DNA of 15,047 nt from CAUZFZ01 sp963579025 (GCA_963579025.1 CAUZFZ010000211.1:1-15047), one strand, 5' to 3'; numbered from the stretch's first letter, positions 1-7,166 are shown. The notes: generated by a model not told the origin, from the sequence alone. A program made the numbers and translations.

Positions 1-11
1 CAGCACTTCAA

Positions 12-38
12 CTGGGGGCTCGCTACGCTCGACCCCAG
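12..38. repeat. Short GC-rich palindrome at left edge
   Basis: CTGGGG at 12-17 pairs with CCCCAG at 33-38 around a 15-base centre. The neighbouring bases (39-46) are also C-rich. It resembles the small dispersed palindromes of planctomycete intergenic DNA, but only one copy is visible here, so the repeat assignment is inference. It could also be the terminator-like end of a gene left of the window. Confidence 0.3.
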
Positions 39-56
39 CCACCCCAGTATTCAACA

Positions 57-86
57 TTGACAAAGCACTAGAGATTTGCAGATTGC
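57..86 (+). promoter_or_regulatory. Candidate promoter for the repeat protein
   Basis: A perfect TTGACA hexamer lies at 57-62. At the expected 16-18 base spacing only weak -10 matches occur (CAGATT at 79-84). It sits about 90 bases upstream of the chosen start at 153. The -35 match is seen; promoter function is inferred and uncertain because the -10 is poor. Confidence 0.25.
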
Positions 87-152
87 GATTGTCGTACAGA
101 TGAGCGTTCCAATCGTAAATCCGTGCGACGTGGAGCATTGAAAGGAAATGCT

Positions 153-1157
153 GTGCTAAAGACATACGCGTCCAGTATTCGCTGGTTGAGTTGTGTGACC
201 ATATCGCTCACGTGCCTGTGTTCAACGCGAGCCCAGACGACCAGAAGGCTGGAGGACATCACGCCACCCGATGTGCTTGAGCATGTGAATCTGGTGCGGA
301 TGGAACTGGATCACGTGCGCGCGTTCATGGGTCGGCCGAAGGACCTCACCAGCGAACTGCCGGTCAGCGAGGCGGAACCCAGGGAGGTCTTTTTCCAGGC
401 CGTCACGCTGTTCCGCAAGGCGGACCGCATGTGCTTCGAGCAGACTCGCGTGCGTGGCAGAGAACCGATTCCGCCTGAGGGAAGGATCCTGCCAGGGCAC
501 GTCTATGCTGCGGTGAATGCGGCGCTCGAGCGAGTTCTGTTAGTGAAGAAGCATCTGCGGCTCGACATGCAGTTCACCAAAGGGGCGCCCGATCCATCTA
601 AAACGCCGAGCGATGTGCTGCGATCAATCGTCCAGGCCAACCGCCAGTTGAACCTGATGCTGGAACGGAAGTTCGCTCCCGGTGACGTGTTTCAACAGGT
701 CACAGTCGCGATTGGCAATGCGGAGCGTCTAATCGAACAGTTCCCGGGTGAAAGTTCCACCATCCCCGATCCGCCGAAGTACGAACCAAACAAGATTCCG
801 GCCGACGTCTACCGCCGGTTGCTGGGTTGCTTCGCGACGGTCCAGAAAATCACCGAGCAGTCGGGCCAACAGGTCTTGAAGCTGGGGCAGCTTGACGAGG
901 CGGAAATCTCGCGCGCGGCACCCAGCGACGTGTATGACGTCGCCTCTCTGGTCGTATCGGAATTGGCGTACATACGTGGCGAATTGCCGGACGCGGCCCT
1001 GCCGCGAAAGGTCTATTTTCCCGGCCGAAAGTTTCCTTCGGACGTGTTGCAGCGAGTCGGCATATTAGAGAAGCAGTTGGCTCAACTGGGAAAACTTGTC
1101 GAACAGAATACGGACTGGCTCGGCACCGTGCCGTCAACTGTTGCAGTGGGCGAATAG
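153..1157 (+). CDS. Secreted protein with eight ~38-residue helical repeats, unknown function
   Basis: I do not recognise a named family. I chose GTG 153 because AAAGGA (141-146) precedes it by six bases; a GTG at 123 would add ten residues. From 153 the 334-residue product starts with a signal peptide: K3 and R10, a hydrophobic stretch (about residues 11-24), then a likely cleavage after T-R-A (residue 27). The mature part is eight units, each opening with P-x-[D/E/H]-V-[L/F/Y] and continuing as a predicted amphipathic helix. Unit prolines are at residues 38, 76, 114, 152, 176, 216, 257 and 295, a spacing of 38 to 41 except for one 24-residue unit (the fourth). No catalytic motif or C-terminal anchor is visible. 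It lies 247 bases upstream of the chemoreceptor gene on the same strand, so a periplasmic or surface role linked to sensing is possible but speculative. Confidence 0.8.
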   Translation: MLKTYASSIRWLSCVTISLTCLCSTRAQTTRRLEDITPPDVLEHVNLVRMELDHVRAFMGRPKDLTSELPVSEAEPREVFFQAVTLFRKADRMCFEQTRVRGREPIPPEGRILPGHVYAAVNAALERVLLVKKHLRLDMQFTKGAPDPSKTPSDVLRSIVQANRQLNLMLERKFAPGDVFQQVTVAIGNAERLIEQFPGESSTIPDPPKYEPNKIPADVYRRLLGCFATVQKITEQSGQQVLKLGQLDEAEISRAAPSDVYDVASLVVSELAYIRGELPDAALPRKVYFPGRKFPSDVLQRVGILEKQLAQLGKLVEQNTDWLGTVPSTVAVGE

Positions 1158-1190
1158 CTGTCGAAAACGCGATGAGTATCGAGCGGTGTT

Positions 1191-1196
1191 TATAAT
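1191..1196 (+). promoter_or_regulatory. Candidate -10 element upstream of the chemoreceptor gene
   Basis: A perfect TATAAT lies in the gap between the repeat protein and the chemoreceptor gene. There is no convincing -35 at 15-19 bases, and the upstream TG is one base out of position for an extended -10. If real, the transcript would start near 1203 and carry a leader of about 200 bases holding the large inverted repeat at 1228-1319. Confidence 0.3.
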
Positions 1197-1227
1197 TGTC
1201 TTTCGCTCCGAGGCTGTGAAGTGTTGA

Positions 1228-1319
1228 GTAGGCCGGAACAAGTGCAGCGCAGTTCCGGCAGACGACGTGTCATCAAGCGTCCAAATTGCCGGAACTGCGC
1301 TGCGCTTGTTCCGGCCTAC
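1228..1319. repeat. Large REPIN-like inverted repeat
   Basis: The left arm is 1228-1260 and the right arm 1287-1319, 33 bases each, with a 26-base spacer. The reverse complement of the right arm matches the left arm at 32 of 33 positions; the single difference (T1243) still gives a G-U wobble in RNA. Each arm also folds on itself, GCCGGAAC pairing with GTTCCGGC across a 12-base centre. Two self-complementary hairpins in inverted orientation is the architecture of REP doublets (REPIN/BIME), which are mobilised by REP-associated tyrosine transposases. No such transposase is in the window. The element lies in the chemoreceptor 5' leader and could form a long hairpin there. Confidence 0.85.
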
Positions 1320-1404
1320 GAGTGAGGAGTCGAACAATTCACAGGCTCTCCGCGAAAGAACGCACTTCTCTCAAGCATGTCCCACAAACGAAGCCGCAGC
1401 GAAT

Positions 1405-3318
1405 ATGACGAACGGCCCTGAATTTCAAACGAACGAGCGTCAATCCGGCAGCTTCCGCCAGCGGCTGGTGTGGTCGTACGTGACTGTGGCATCGATCGGA
1501 CTGGTGATGCTGTTCATCGTGTTCGTCGTGATGCTGCAGTTGCGGTCGGCGGCACTTCGTTCGGCAGAACTTCGTGGTCCGACGGCTCGCACGTCTACCC
1601 TGGCCCTGGAAGGTGTCCAGCGTTCGCTGGCCGGACTTCGCGGCTGGATCGCACTTGGCGACCCCGCCCTCAGGCAGGAGCGGGCAGACGCCTGGAAGGA
1701 AGATATCGATCCGTCGCTGGCCACGCTGCAGGAACTTAGCGTCCAGTGGACGAGTCCGGAAAACCAACGACGCCTGGACGAGGTGACCGGTCATCTGCGC
1801 AGGTTGAAAAAGACGCAATGGTGGATCGAGGATGTTGCCCAGACATTGGGAAACCAGCCGGCGCGGGCCTTGCGGGAATTGAACGTTCAGCCCACCGAAG
1901 ATGGAATTCTGGCGTCCATTAGCGCGTTGATCGAAATGGAGGAAGCACTGGGTAGCGGGAACGAGCGCAAATATCTGCTGGGCACGATGGCCGGCATGCG
2001 AAGTCAATTTGCCCGCTCCGGAGTTGTTCTGTCGAGGCTGGTTGACTCCGAACGCGATGTCGCGGAATTGGGTGTTGATATTGCAGAGTGCCTCAATACG
2101 CTGGAAGTCGCCACGCAACAACTCGAAGAGATCACCGCTCGACCGCGGTTGTTGACCGAACAGCAACACGGCACGCTGGCGAGCATCCAGGCCGAATTGC
2201 CGGCCTACAAAGTTCTCGCCGAGGACGTCATTGCGGCTCGTCAGGCCCCCGACTGGGACGTCGCCCGCTACTTATTGAACGAAGAGGCTGTCCCGATCGC
2301 TCGTGATGCAACGCGACTGTTGTCGGAAATGTCGCAGAGCCAGTCCGAACTGATGCGTGAGGACGCTCGTCACGTGCGCGCGGTCAGCAACTTTGCGATC
2401 ACCATTTCTCTCCTCTCGCTCGTGGGAATGGTACTGGCCACGATGTTTGTTTCTCGCCGAAACACAGCTCAACTCACCAGACCAATCGCGGCGATCACTC
2501 ACGCCACGCAGCAACTGGCTTCGTCCAGCCGCGAAATTGCGACAGGTGCCCAGCAACAAGTAGAGAGTCTGAAGAAATCAGCGATGTCGCTGAGCCAGAT
2601 CACGGCGACGGCCGAAGAGTTCAAATCGACGATCCAGGAGTTTGCTGACCGCTCCCGCGCTGTGCAGGCCGCCGCCGACCAGACGGCCCAACAGGCCGAC
2701 GAAGGCCGCACACTGACGCAACAATCGGCCGATCGGAGCGATGCCGCGCGGATTAACGCCCAGACTGCGGGTGAAAGCGTGTCGAGATTTGCCGAGCAGA
2801 TGGAGCAGATCGGCGAGATCACAATCGCTGTGAACGAAATCGCCGAACAAACGAAGTTGCTGGCATTAAACGCATCGATCGAAGCCGCTCGTGCTGGTGA
2901 AGAGGGCCACGGTTTCGCCGTCGTTGCCACTCAGGTTCGCGAACTGGCCAATCAGTCCAAAGAATCCGCGGTCCGCATCAACAGCATGATCAGAGACACG
3001 CAGGCATCCCTCGATAACGTGGTGTCGCGCATCCAGGATGGCAGCCGACTTTCGCAGGAATCGGCCGAGATCGTGGGGAGCGTCACTAAACGCTTCGAAC
3101 AGATCGTCGAAGCCGTCACTCAAACGACAGATGCGATGAGACAAATCGCCACTGGCGCTCAACAGCAGCAGCGGGGCATCACCGAAATGGTCACGGAAAT
3201 GAGCCAGATTGACACGACGTCACGTGAGTCGCTGGCGACATCCGAGCAGACACAGAACTCAATCATCCTCATCGACGAACAGATTCGATCGCTGAACGAG
3301 ACGATCGAAAAACTGTAG
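1405..3318 (+). CDS. Methyl-accepting chemotaxis protein with a large extracytoplasmic sensor
   Basis: This chemoreceptor would control the CheA kinase encoded next. I chose ATG 1405 (637 residues); the reading frame extends upstream to 1267, but those codons translate the inverted repeat and contain no signal. Order: TM1 about residues 25-45, an all-helical sensor region of about 280 residues (46-327), TM2 about 328-350, then a short segment with the R-P-I-A-A-I signature of the first HAMP helix (356-372). The signalling domain follows, with the hairpin tip at about 478-518 (EIAEQTKLLALNASIEAARA, then GHGFAVVA). A second HAMP helix is not evident. The sensor length is compatible with a helical-bundle type (HBM or double four-helix), but I cannot assign it. 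The protein ends in NETIEKL with no CheR-tethering pentapeptide. The ligand is unknown. Confidence 0.95.
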   Translation: MTNGPEFQTNERQSGSFRQRLVWSYVTVASIGLVMLFIVFVVMLQLRSAALRSAELRGPTARTSTLALEGVQRSLAGLRGWIALGDPALRQERADAWKEDIDPSLATLQELSVQWTSPENQRRLDEVTGHLRRLKKTQWWIEDVAQTLGNQPARALRELNVQPTEDGILASISALIEMEEALGSGNERKYLLGTMAGMRSQFARSGVVLSRLVDSERDVAELGVDIAECLNTLEVATQQLEEITARPRLLTEQQHGTLASIQAELPAYKVLAEDVIAARQAPDWDVARYLLNEEAVPIARDATRLLSEMSQSQSELMREDARHVRAVSNFAITISLLSLVGMVLATMFVSRRNTAQLTRPIAAITHATQQLASSSREIATGAQQQVESLKKSAMSLSQITATAEEFKSTIQEFADRSRAVQAAADQTAQQADEGRTLTQQSADRSDAARINAQTAGESVSRFAEQMEQIGEITIAVNEIAEQTKLLALNASIEAARAGEEGHGFAVVATQVRELANQSKESAVRINSMIRDTQASLDNVVSRIQDGSRLSQESAEIVGSVTKRFEQIVEAVTQTTDAMRQIATGAQQQQRGITEMVTEMSQIDTTSRESLATSEQTQNSIILIDEQIRSLNETIEKL

Positions 3319-3386
3319 CCGAAGTCGCCAGACTTTGGATCTACTTTCAATAAACGCCCAAAGGACCAGATTCTGGCGAATTCGGC
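3318..3386. repeat. REP-like inverted repeat between mcp and cheA
   Basis: The left arm (3318-3338) and the reverse complement of the right arm (3366-3386) match at 18 of 21 bases. Each arm can also fold alone: in the left arm CCGAAGT pairs with ACTTTGG; in the right arm CCAGATT pairs imperfectly with AATTCGG. The left arm begins on the last base of the mcp stop codon. An 11-base piece of this element, TCGCCAGAATC, recurs at 5632-5642 in the cheA-cheB gap. This appears to be a second, more decayed REP doublet of a different sequence family from the one at 1228-1319. Confidence 0.7.
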
Positions 3387-3402
3387 CACGAGCAAATCGC
3401 AA

Positions 3403-5577
3403 ATGAACGAAACGGTCCTGAACATCTTCCGCGAAGAGGCTTGCGAGCGTCTGGCGGCATTGGAGCAGCGGTTTCTCGATCTGGAATCCGTCGACTCAGC
3501 CGACGCGCGGTCGCCGATCATCGACGAGCTGTTTCGGCATGCGCACAGCTTGAAGGGAGACGCCAAAGCCGTTGGGTTGCCGGAACTACAGGTGGCGGCA
3601 CAGGAACTTGAAGATCACCTGGACGGGTTACGAGAGGCTCCGGAAAGTATCGATCGTGACTCGATCGATCGCGGACTGGCGGGTCTCGACGCGGTTCGGC
3701 GGACCTTCGAACAATGGCAGGAAGAATCGGCCATAGCCGATTCGCAGGTTGCACTTGAAGAAGAACCGATCAAAGAAGAGTCAACTCGGGAATCCGAAGA
3801 ACCAAATCGCAAATCTCAAATCGCGAATCAACAATCCGAAGAGTCTTTCACCGTCCGTGTACCGTCGGAGCAGCTCGATCGGATGCTGAACGTTGCTGGC
3901 GAGTTGAAAATCTCGCAGAGGTCCGCCGACGCTCAGGCGGGACAACTGGCAAACCTGACCGAACTGCTGCGCAGCCTGCCAATCTCCGACGTCCGAACGA
4001 CGAATAACAGCGATTCGGAAATTGCAGATTGTAGATCGCAAATCGAGAATCTTGTCGATCAGGTTGTGCGCCTGCAGGCCGATCACCGCAAGAAGCATTT
4101 GCACGAGGAACTGCTGCTGGATTCTCTGGAGGCCGACATTCGTCAGGCCCGGCTGTTGCCCCTGGCCATGGTCGCCGATTCACTGCGTCGCGCTGTGCGG
4201 GATCTGGCCCAGTCATTGAACAAATCGATTCGTTACGAGATCGATGTCGGCGACGTGTTGTTGGACAAGGCCGTCATCGAAGCGTTGAACGATCCGCTGC
4301 TGCATTTAATTCGAAACGCCGCCGATCACGGCATCGAATCGCCCGAGGAGCGCCTCGCAGCGGGCAAGCCGGAAGAAGCTGTGATTCAGATCGCCGCGTC
4401 GCGGGTGGGGAACCGAGTGCGGATCACGCTCAGCGATGACGGACGCGGAGTGGACTACAACAGGATTCGCGCACGCATCCAGCAAACCGAGGAGATTGAC
4501 GAGGCGGAATTTGCCCAGCTTTCGGAAAGCGAACTCGGCCGCTTCCTGTTCCGACCAGGATTCACAACCAGAACGACCAGTGACGCGGTGTCCGGCCGCG
4601 GCGTGGGGCTGGACGTCGTTCTGGATTCTGTCCGCCGACTGCAAGGCAGCGTCGAGTTATTGCCGATTTGTAATTTGCAACCCGCGATTGAGGACGACGC
4701 AGATCGGCAATCGGAAACTGGCAATCGAAAATCCCAGGGCACCACGTTTGCGATCACAGTTCCGGTAACGGTTTCGACCGTCCGCGTGCTGACACTTCTC
4801 AGCGACGGGCAGCGTTACGGCATTCCCAGTTCCGACATCATCCGCACGAGTAGCGCCCGATTCGAAGACCTGCACCAATTGGAAGGCAGCCTGGTTCTGA
4901 CCGTCGATGGTGAACCCGTGCGATGGGTTCATCTCGGTGATCTGCTGGGAGTTGATTCGACCCGGCAGCTGTCGCCCGGTCACCGTTGGCCGTTTCTACT
5001 GCTGGTCCGCAACGGCCAACGAATGGCTGTGGCCGTTGACGATCTGGAAGAGGAAATCGAAGTCCTGCTCAAGCCACTGGGGTTTCCACTCAGTGGCCTG
5101 TCGGGGATTGTCGGCGCCACGATCCGACCGGATGGCTCGGTACAGCTCGTGCTTGATCTTTCCGGCATGGCCGATCGCATGTGGTCCCAGTCGGCTCTAT
5201 CTGATGAAGAGAAGCCGGTCGTGACTCGGCGCGTGCTGGTCGTTGACGACTCGCCGACGACACGCGCGCTGTTGAGGAACCTGTTGAGCGCTGCCGGTTT
5301 CTCTGTGCAGACTGCCACAGACGGCGTGAATGCCCTGGATCGGCTGGCGAGTCAACCGTTCGACCTTGTTGTCAGCGACGTCGAGATGCCGCGCATGAAT
5401 GGCTTTGAGCTGACCAGGCAGATCAAGTCCAGAATGAAGTTGCCAGTCATCCTGGTCACAGCGATGGAAAAGGAGGAACATCGCCGTCAGGGCCTTGAAG
5501 CGGGCGCCGATGCGTACGTGGTCAAGTCAACGTTCCAGGATCAGGGGCTGCTGGAAATCGTGAAACAGCTAGTGTGA
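3403..5577 (+). CDS. cheA: Chemotaxis histidine kinase CheA with C-terminal receiver domain
   Basis: CheA autophosphorylates on histidine under receptor control and passes phosphate to receiver domains. In the 724-residue product: HPt domain with phospho-site H48 in HAHSLKG; a low-complexity acidic linker (about 105-150) in place of a clear P2 domain; dimerisation helices about 151-245; HATPase with N box HLIRNAADHG (301-310), G1 box DDGRG (345-349) and G2 box GRGVGLD (398-404); CheW-like domain about 455-590; receiver about 609-724 with D615/D616, phospho-acceptor D659, T686 and K708. Three segments (135-145, 205-216, 420-446) are encoded by relics of an AATCGCAAATC-type repeat and fall in linkers or loops; the last separates the G2 box from the final ATPase strand. 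The spacing to mcp (84 bases) suggests cotranscription. No strong Shine-Dalgarno is seen; the start codon itself adjoins a repeat word. Confidence 0.96.
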   Translation: MNETVLNIFREEACERLAALEQRFLDLESVDSADARSPIIDELFRHAHSLKGDAKAVGLPELQVAAQELEDHLDGLREAPESIDRDSIDRGLAGLDAVRRTFEQWQEESAIADSQVALEEEPIKEESTRESEEPNRKSQIANQQSEESFTVRVPSEQLDRMLNVAGELKISQRSADAQAGQLANLTELLRSLPISDVRTTNNSDSEIADCRSQIENLVDQVVRLQADHRKKHLHEELLLDSLEADIRQARLLPLAMVADSLRRAVRDLAQSLNKSIRYEIDVGDVLLDKAVIEALNDPLLHLIRNAADHGIESPEERLAAGKPEEAVIQIAASRVGNRVRITLSDDGRGVDYNRIRARIQQTEEIDEAEFAQLSESELGRFLFRPGFTTRTTSDAVSGRGVGLDVVLDSVRRLQGSVELLPICNLQPAIEDDADRQSETGNRKSQGTTFAITVPVTVSTVRVLTLLSDGQRYGIPSSDIIRTSSARFEDLHQLEGSLVLTVDGEPVRWVHLGDLLGVDSTRQLSPGHRWPFLLLVRNGQRMAVAVDDLEEEIEVLLKPLGFPLSGLSGIVGATIRPDGSVQLVLDLSGMADRMWSQSALSDEEKPVVTRRVLVVDDSPTTRALLRNLLSAAGFSVQTATDGVNALDRLASQPFDLVVSDVEMPRMNGFELTRQIKSRMKLPVILVTAMEKEEHRRQGLEAGADAYVVKSTFQDQGLLEIVKQLV
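3805..3837 (+). repeat. In-frame repeat relic 1 in cheA (HPt-to-P3 linker)
   Basis: AAATCGCAAATC-type words occur back to back, encoding NRKSQIANQQS. The base pattern is unlike the flanking GC-richer codons and matches the intergenic words at 3394-3404 and 5684-5692. It lies in the linker between the phosphotransfer and dimerisation domains. Confidence 0.6.
4015..4050 (+). repeat. In-frame repeat relic 2 in cheA (P3 hairpin)
   Basis: It encodes SEIADCRSQIEN and contains ATTGCAGATTG followed by GATCGCAAATCGAGAATC. It lies between the two dimerisation helices, near the expected turn of the antiparallel hairpin, where extra residues are likely to be tolerated. Confidence 0.5.
4660..4740 (+). 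repeat. In-frame repeat relic 3 in cheA (ATPase loop)
   Basis: It encodes residues 420-446, including PICNLQPAIE and SETGNRKSQG. It carries GATTTGTAATTTGCAA and then CAATCGAAAATC, words of the same family, partly in inverted orientation. In typical CheA proteins the segment between the helix after the G2 box and the strand G-T-T-F-x-I is only about 8-10 residues, so this looks like an insertion of about 20 residues. Confidence 0.55.
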
Positions 5578-5715
5578 TTCCGAATTTGCGATTTGGAAAA
5601 TCCAGACGGGCGATCCAGAATGCGGAAGAACTCGCCAGAATCACAAAGTCGTCTCGTATTACAGCCTGGTGTGAAGAATTGAATCGCAAATCGTAAGTTT
5701 CAGAAGACGAATGGG
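5578..5715 (+). repeat. Repeat-rich gap between cheA and cheB
   Basis: The 138-base spacer opens with GAATTTGCGATTT (5582-5594), the reverse complement of an AAATCGCAAATTC word, and ends with AATCGCAAATC (5684-5694). The two flank the spacer in opposite orientations. TCGCCAGAATC (5632-5642) repeats part of the mcp-cheA element. No reading frame or terminator is apparent, so the two genes may still be cotranscribed. Confidence 0.55.
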
Positions 5716-6783
5716 ATGAAGTGCATGATTCGAGTATTGATCGTTGACGATTCCGTCACACAGCGAGAGATTCTGAAGCGCTTGCTTGAGGCTGACAGCG
5801 AATTTGTCGTCGTCGGCGAAGCGCGAGACGGCAGTCAGGTTGTGGAGATGGTCCGCGAATTGAAACCAGATGTCGTTGTGATGGACATTCACATGCCTGG
5901 TATGGACGGGATCGAAGCGACTCGCCAGGTCATGAGCGAATGCCCGGTTCCCATCGTCATCGCCAGTTCGACTTTGAAGAAACGCGATGTCGATCATGGC
6001 CTGAAGGCGATCGAGGCGGGCGCGGTTTCCGTGATACGGAAGCCTGAGGGTGCCGCTTTGCTGCACCTGAAAGAGATCGCTCCGGAATTGCGTCATGAGC
6101 TGCTGGCGGCGGCTCAAGCCAATGTGTCCCGGCTGACACGGCGTGACTCCCCCGCCTTCAGCCCGCAGGTGCAAACTGCACATCACAAATCCGAAATCCA
6201 CGCCATCGGCGTGTGTGCTTCCACGGGCGGGCCGAGCGTGTTGAGTGAGATCTTTGCGAACCTGCCGAAACCGTATCCGATTCCAATTCTGCTGGTGCAG
6301 CATATTTCGCAAGGTTTCGTGGAGGGCTTTGGCGAATGGCTGGCTGCGCAAACCGGACAGACTGTCGGCATGGCAACGGACGGCCAGCAACTGGCGCCGG
6401 GCATCTGGCTGGCTCCTGCGAGAAGGCACCTGGTTCTGTCCAGCCCCACGCGTCTGTCGCTGCCGACTCGCAAGTCAATGGATGTACATTGCCCATCGGG
6501 AGACTCCCTGTTCCAATCGCTGGCTCAACACTTGGGACCCAAAGCGGCTGGCGTGCAACTGACCGGGATGGGAGACGATGGTGCGCACGGATTGCTGGCA
6601 TTGAAAAAAGCCGGTGGCGAAACGTTCGTGCAGAGTGAAGCCACGAGTCTAATCTGGGGCATGCCCAAGGTCGCTAAGGAGCTAGGCGCTGCCAACCATG
6701 AACTCAGCCCCGCGGCAATTGCCGGATCCCTGAGTAGACTGAATTCGAGACGCTTAATCGTGAAAGCGGAACAGGATCAGTAA
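5716..6783 (+). CDS. cheB: Chemotaxis protein-glutamate methylesterase CheB
   Basis: CheB removes methyl groups from (and deamidates) chemoreceptor glutamates, giving adaptation, and is switched on by phosphate from CheA. The 355-residue product, a normal length, has an N-terminal receiver (about 4-125) with D11/D12 and phospho-acceptor D57 in VVMDIHMPGMDG, a linker (about 126-160), and the methylesterase domain with the catalytic triad S169 (CASTGGPS), H196 (LLVQHIS) and D288 (TGMGDDGAHGL). ATG 5716 is used; ATG 5725 (residue 4) is an equally possible start. Its stop overlaps the start of the next gene in TAATG, so the two should be translationally coupled. No cheR accompanies it here, so the opposing methyltransferase must be encoded elsewhere. 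Confidence 0.96.
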   Translation: MKCMIRVLIVDDSVTQREILKRLLEADSEFVVVGEARDGSQVVEMVRELKPDVVVMDIHMPGMDGIEATRQVMSECPVPIVIASSTLKKRDVDHGLKAIEAGAVSVIRKPEGAALLHLKEIAPELRHELLAAAQANVSRLTRRDSPAFSPQVQTAHHKSEIHAIGVCASTGGPSVLSEIFANLPKPYPIPILLVQHISQGFVEGFGEWLAAQTGQTVGMATDGQQLAPGIWLAPARRHLVLSSPTRLSLPTRKSMDVHCPSGDSLFQSLAQHLGPKAAGVQLTGMGDDGAHGLLALKKAGGETFVQSEATSLIWGMPKVAKELGAANHELSPAAIAGSLSRLNSRRLIVKAEQDQ

Positions 6784-7166
6784 TGGCTGATGCTCGACAA
6801 CTGCGCATTCTGTTGATCGAGGACAGTCGCACTCAGGTGGCGATTGTGCGTGAGCATCTCCGTATGGGTTTCGACGCGCCAGTCCATATGGAACACGACG
6901 AGAGCCTTGCAGGAGGTTTGGCGCGACTGGCCCAGGCGTCTTTTGATTTGCTGTTGCTGGACCTCAACGTCACTGACAGTGCCGGATTCGACACGTTCCT
7001 GACAGCAAAAGCCGCAGCCCCCGATTTGCCCATCGTGGTCCTCACTGGGGAAGAGGGGGCTGCCCAGGCCGTTCAAGAGGGTGCTCACGACTACATCGTC
7101 AAAGGCGAATGCACACCCGAATCATTGGCCCGCTGCATACGTCATGCCGTGGAACACCTTCAGTGA
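6783..7166 (+). CDS. Single-domain response regulator (CheY-like)
   Basis: This is a 127-residue protein consisting only of a receiver domain. Acidic residues E13/D14 (LLIEDSRTQ), phospho-acceptor D60 (LLLLDLNVTDS), T88 (VVLTGEE) and K107 (YIVKGE) are all present. It begins in the TAATG overlap with cheB and is the last intact gene of the cluster, making it a candidate phosphate acceptor or output of CheA. The D-L-N-V-T-D-S-A-G type sequence after the phospho-site resembles N-terminal receivers of larger hybrid regulators or kinases rather than canonical CheY. It ends straight after the last receiver helix, and the recombinase relic begins about 110 bases later. It could therefore be the surviving receiver of a once longer protein, though stand-alone receivers of this size are common. 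Confidence 0.9.
   Translation: MADARQLRILLIEDSRTQVAIVREHLRMGFDAPVHMEHDESLAGGLARLAQASFDLLLLDLNVTDSAGFDTFLTAKAAAPDLPIVVLTGEEGAAQAVQEGAHDYIVKGECTPESLARCIRHAVEHLQ

Noticed and set aside
1267..1404. N-terminal extension of the MCP frame back to a GTG at 1267
   Set aside because: These 46 codons translate the spacer and right arm of the large inverted repeat and show no signal or domain; ATG 1405 precedes a normal MCP N-terminus.
1339..2169. 276-codon minus-strand frame opposite mcp
   Set aside because: It is the antisense shadow of a clear MCP sensor region and has no recognisable domain.
3805..5694. CRISPR-like array from the recurring AATCGCAAATC words
   Set aside because: The words are short, degenerate, occur in both orientations and irregularly spaced, several lie inside a coding frame, and no cas genes are present.
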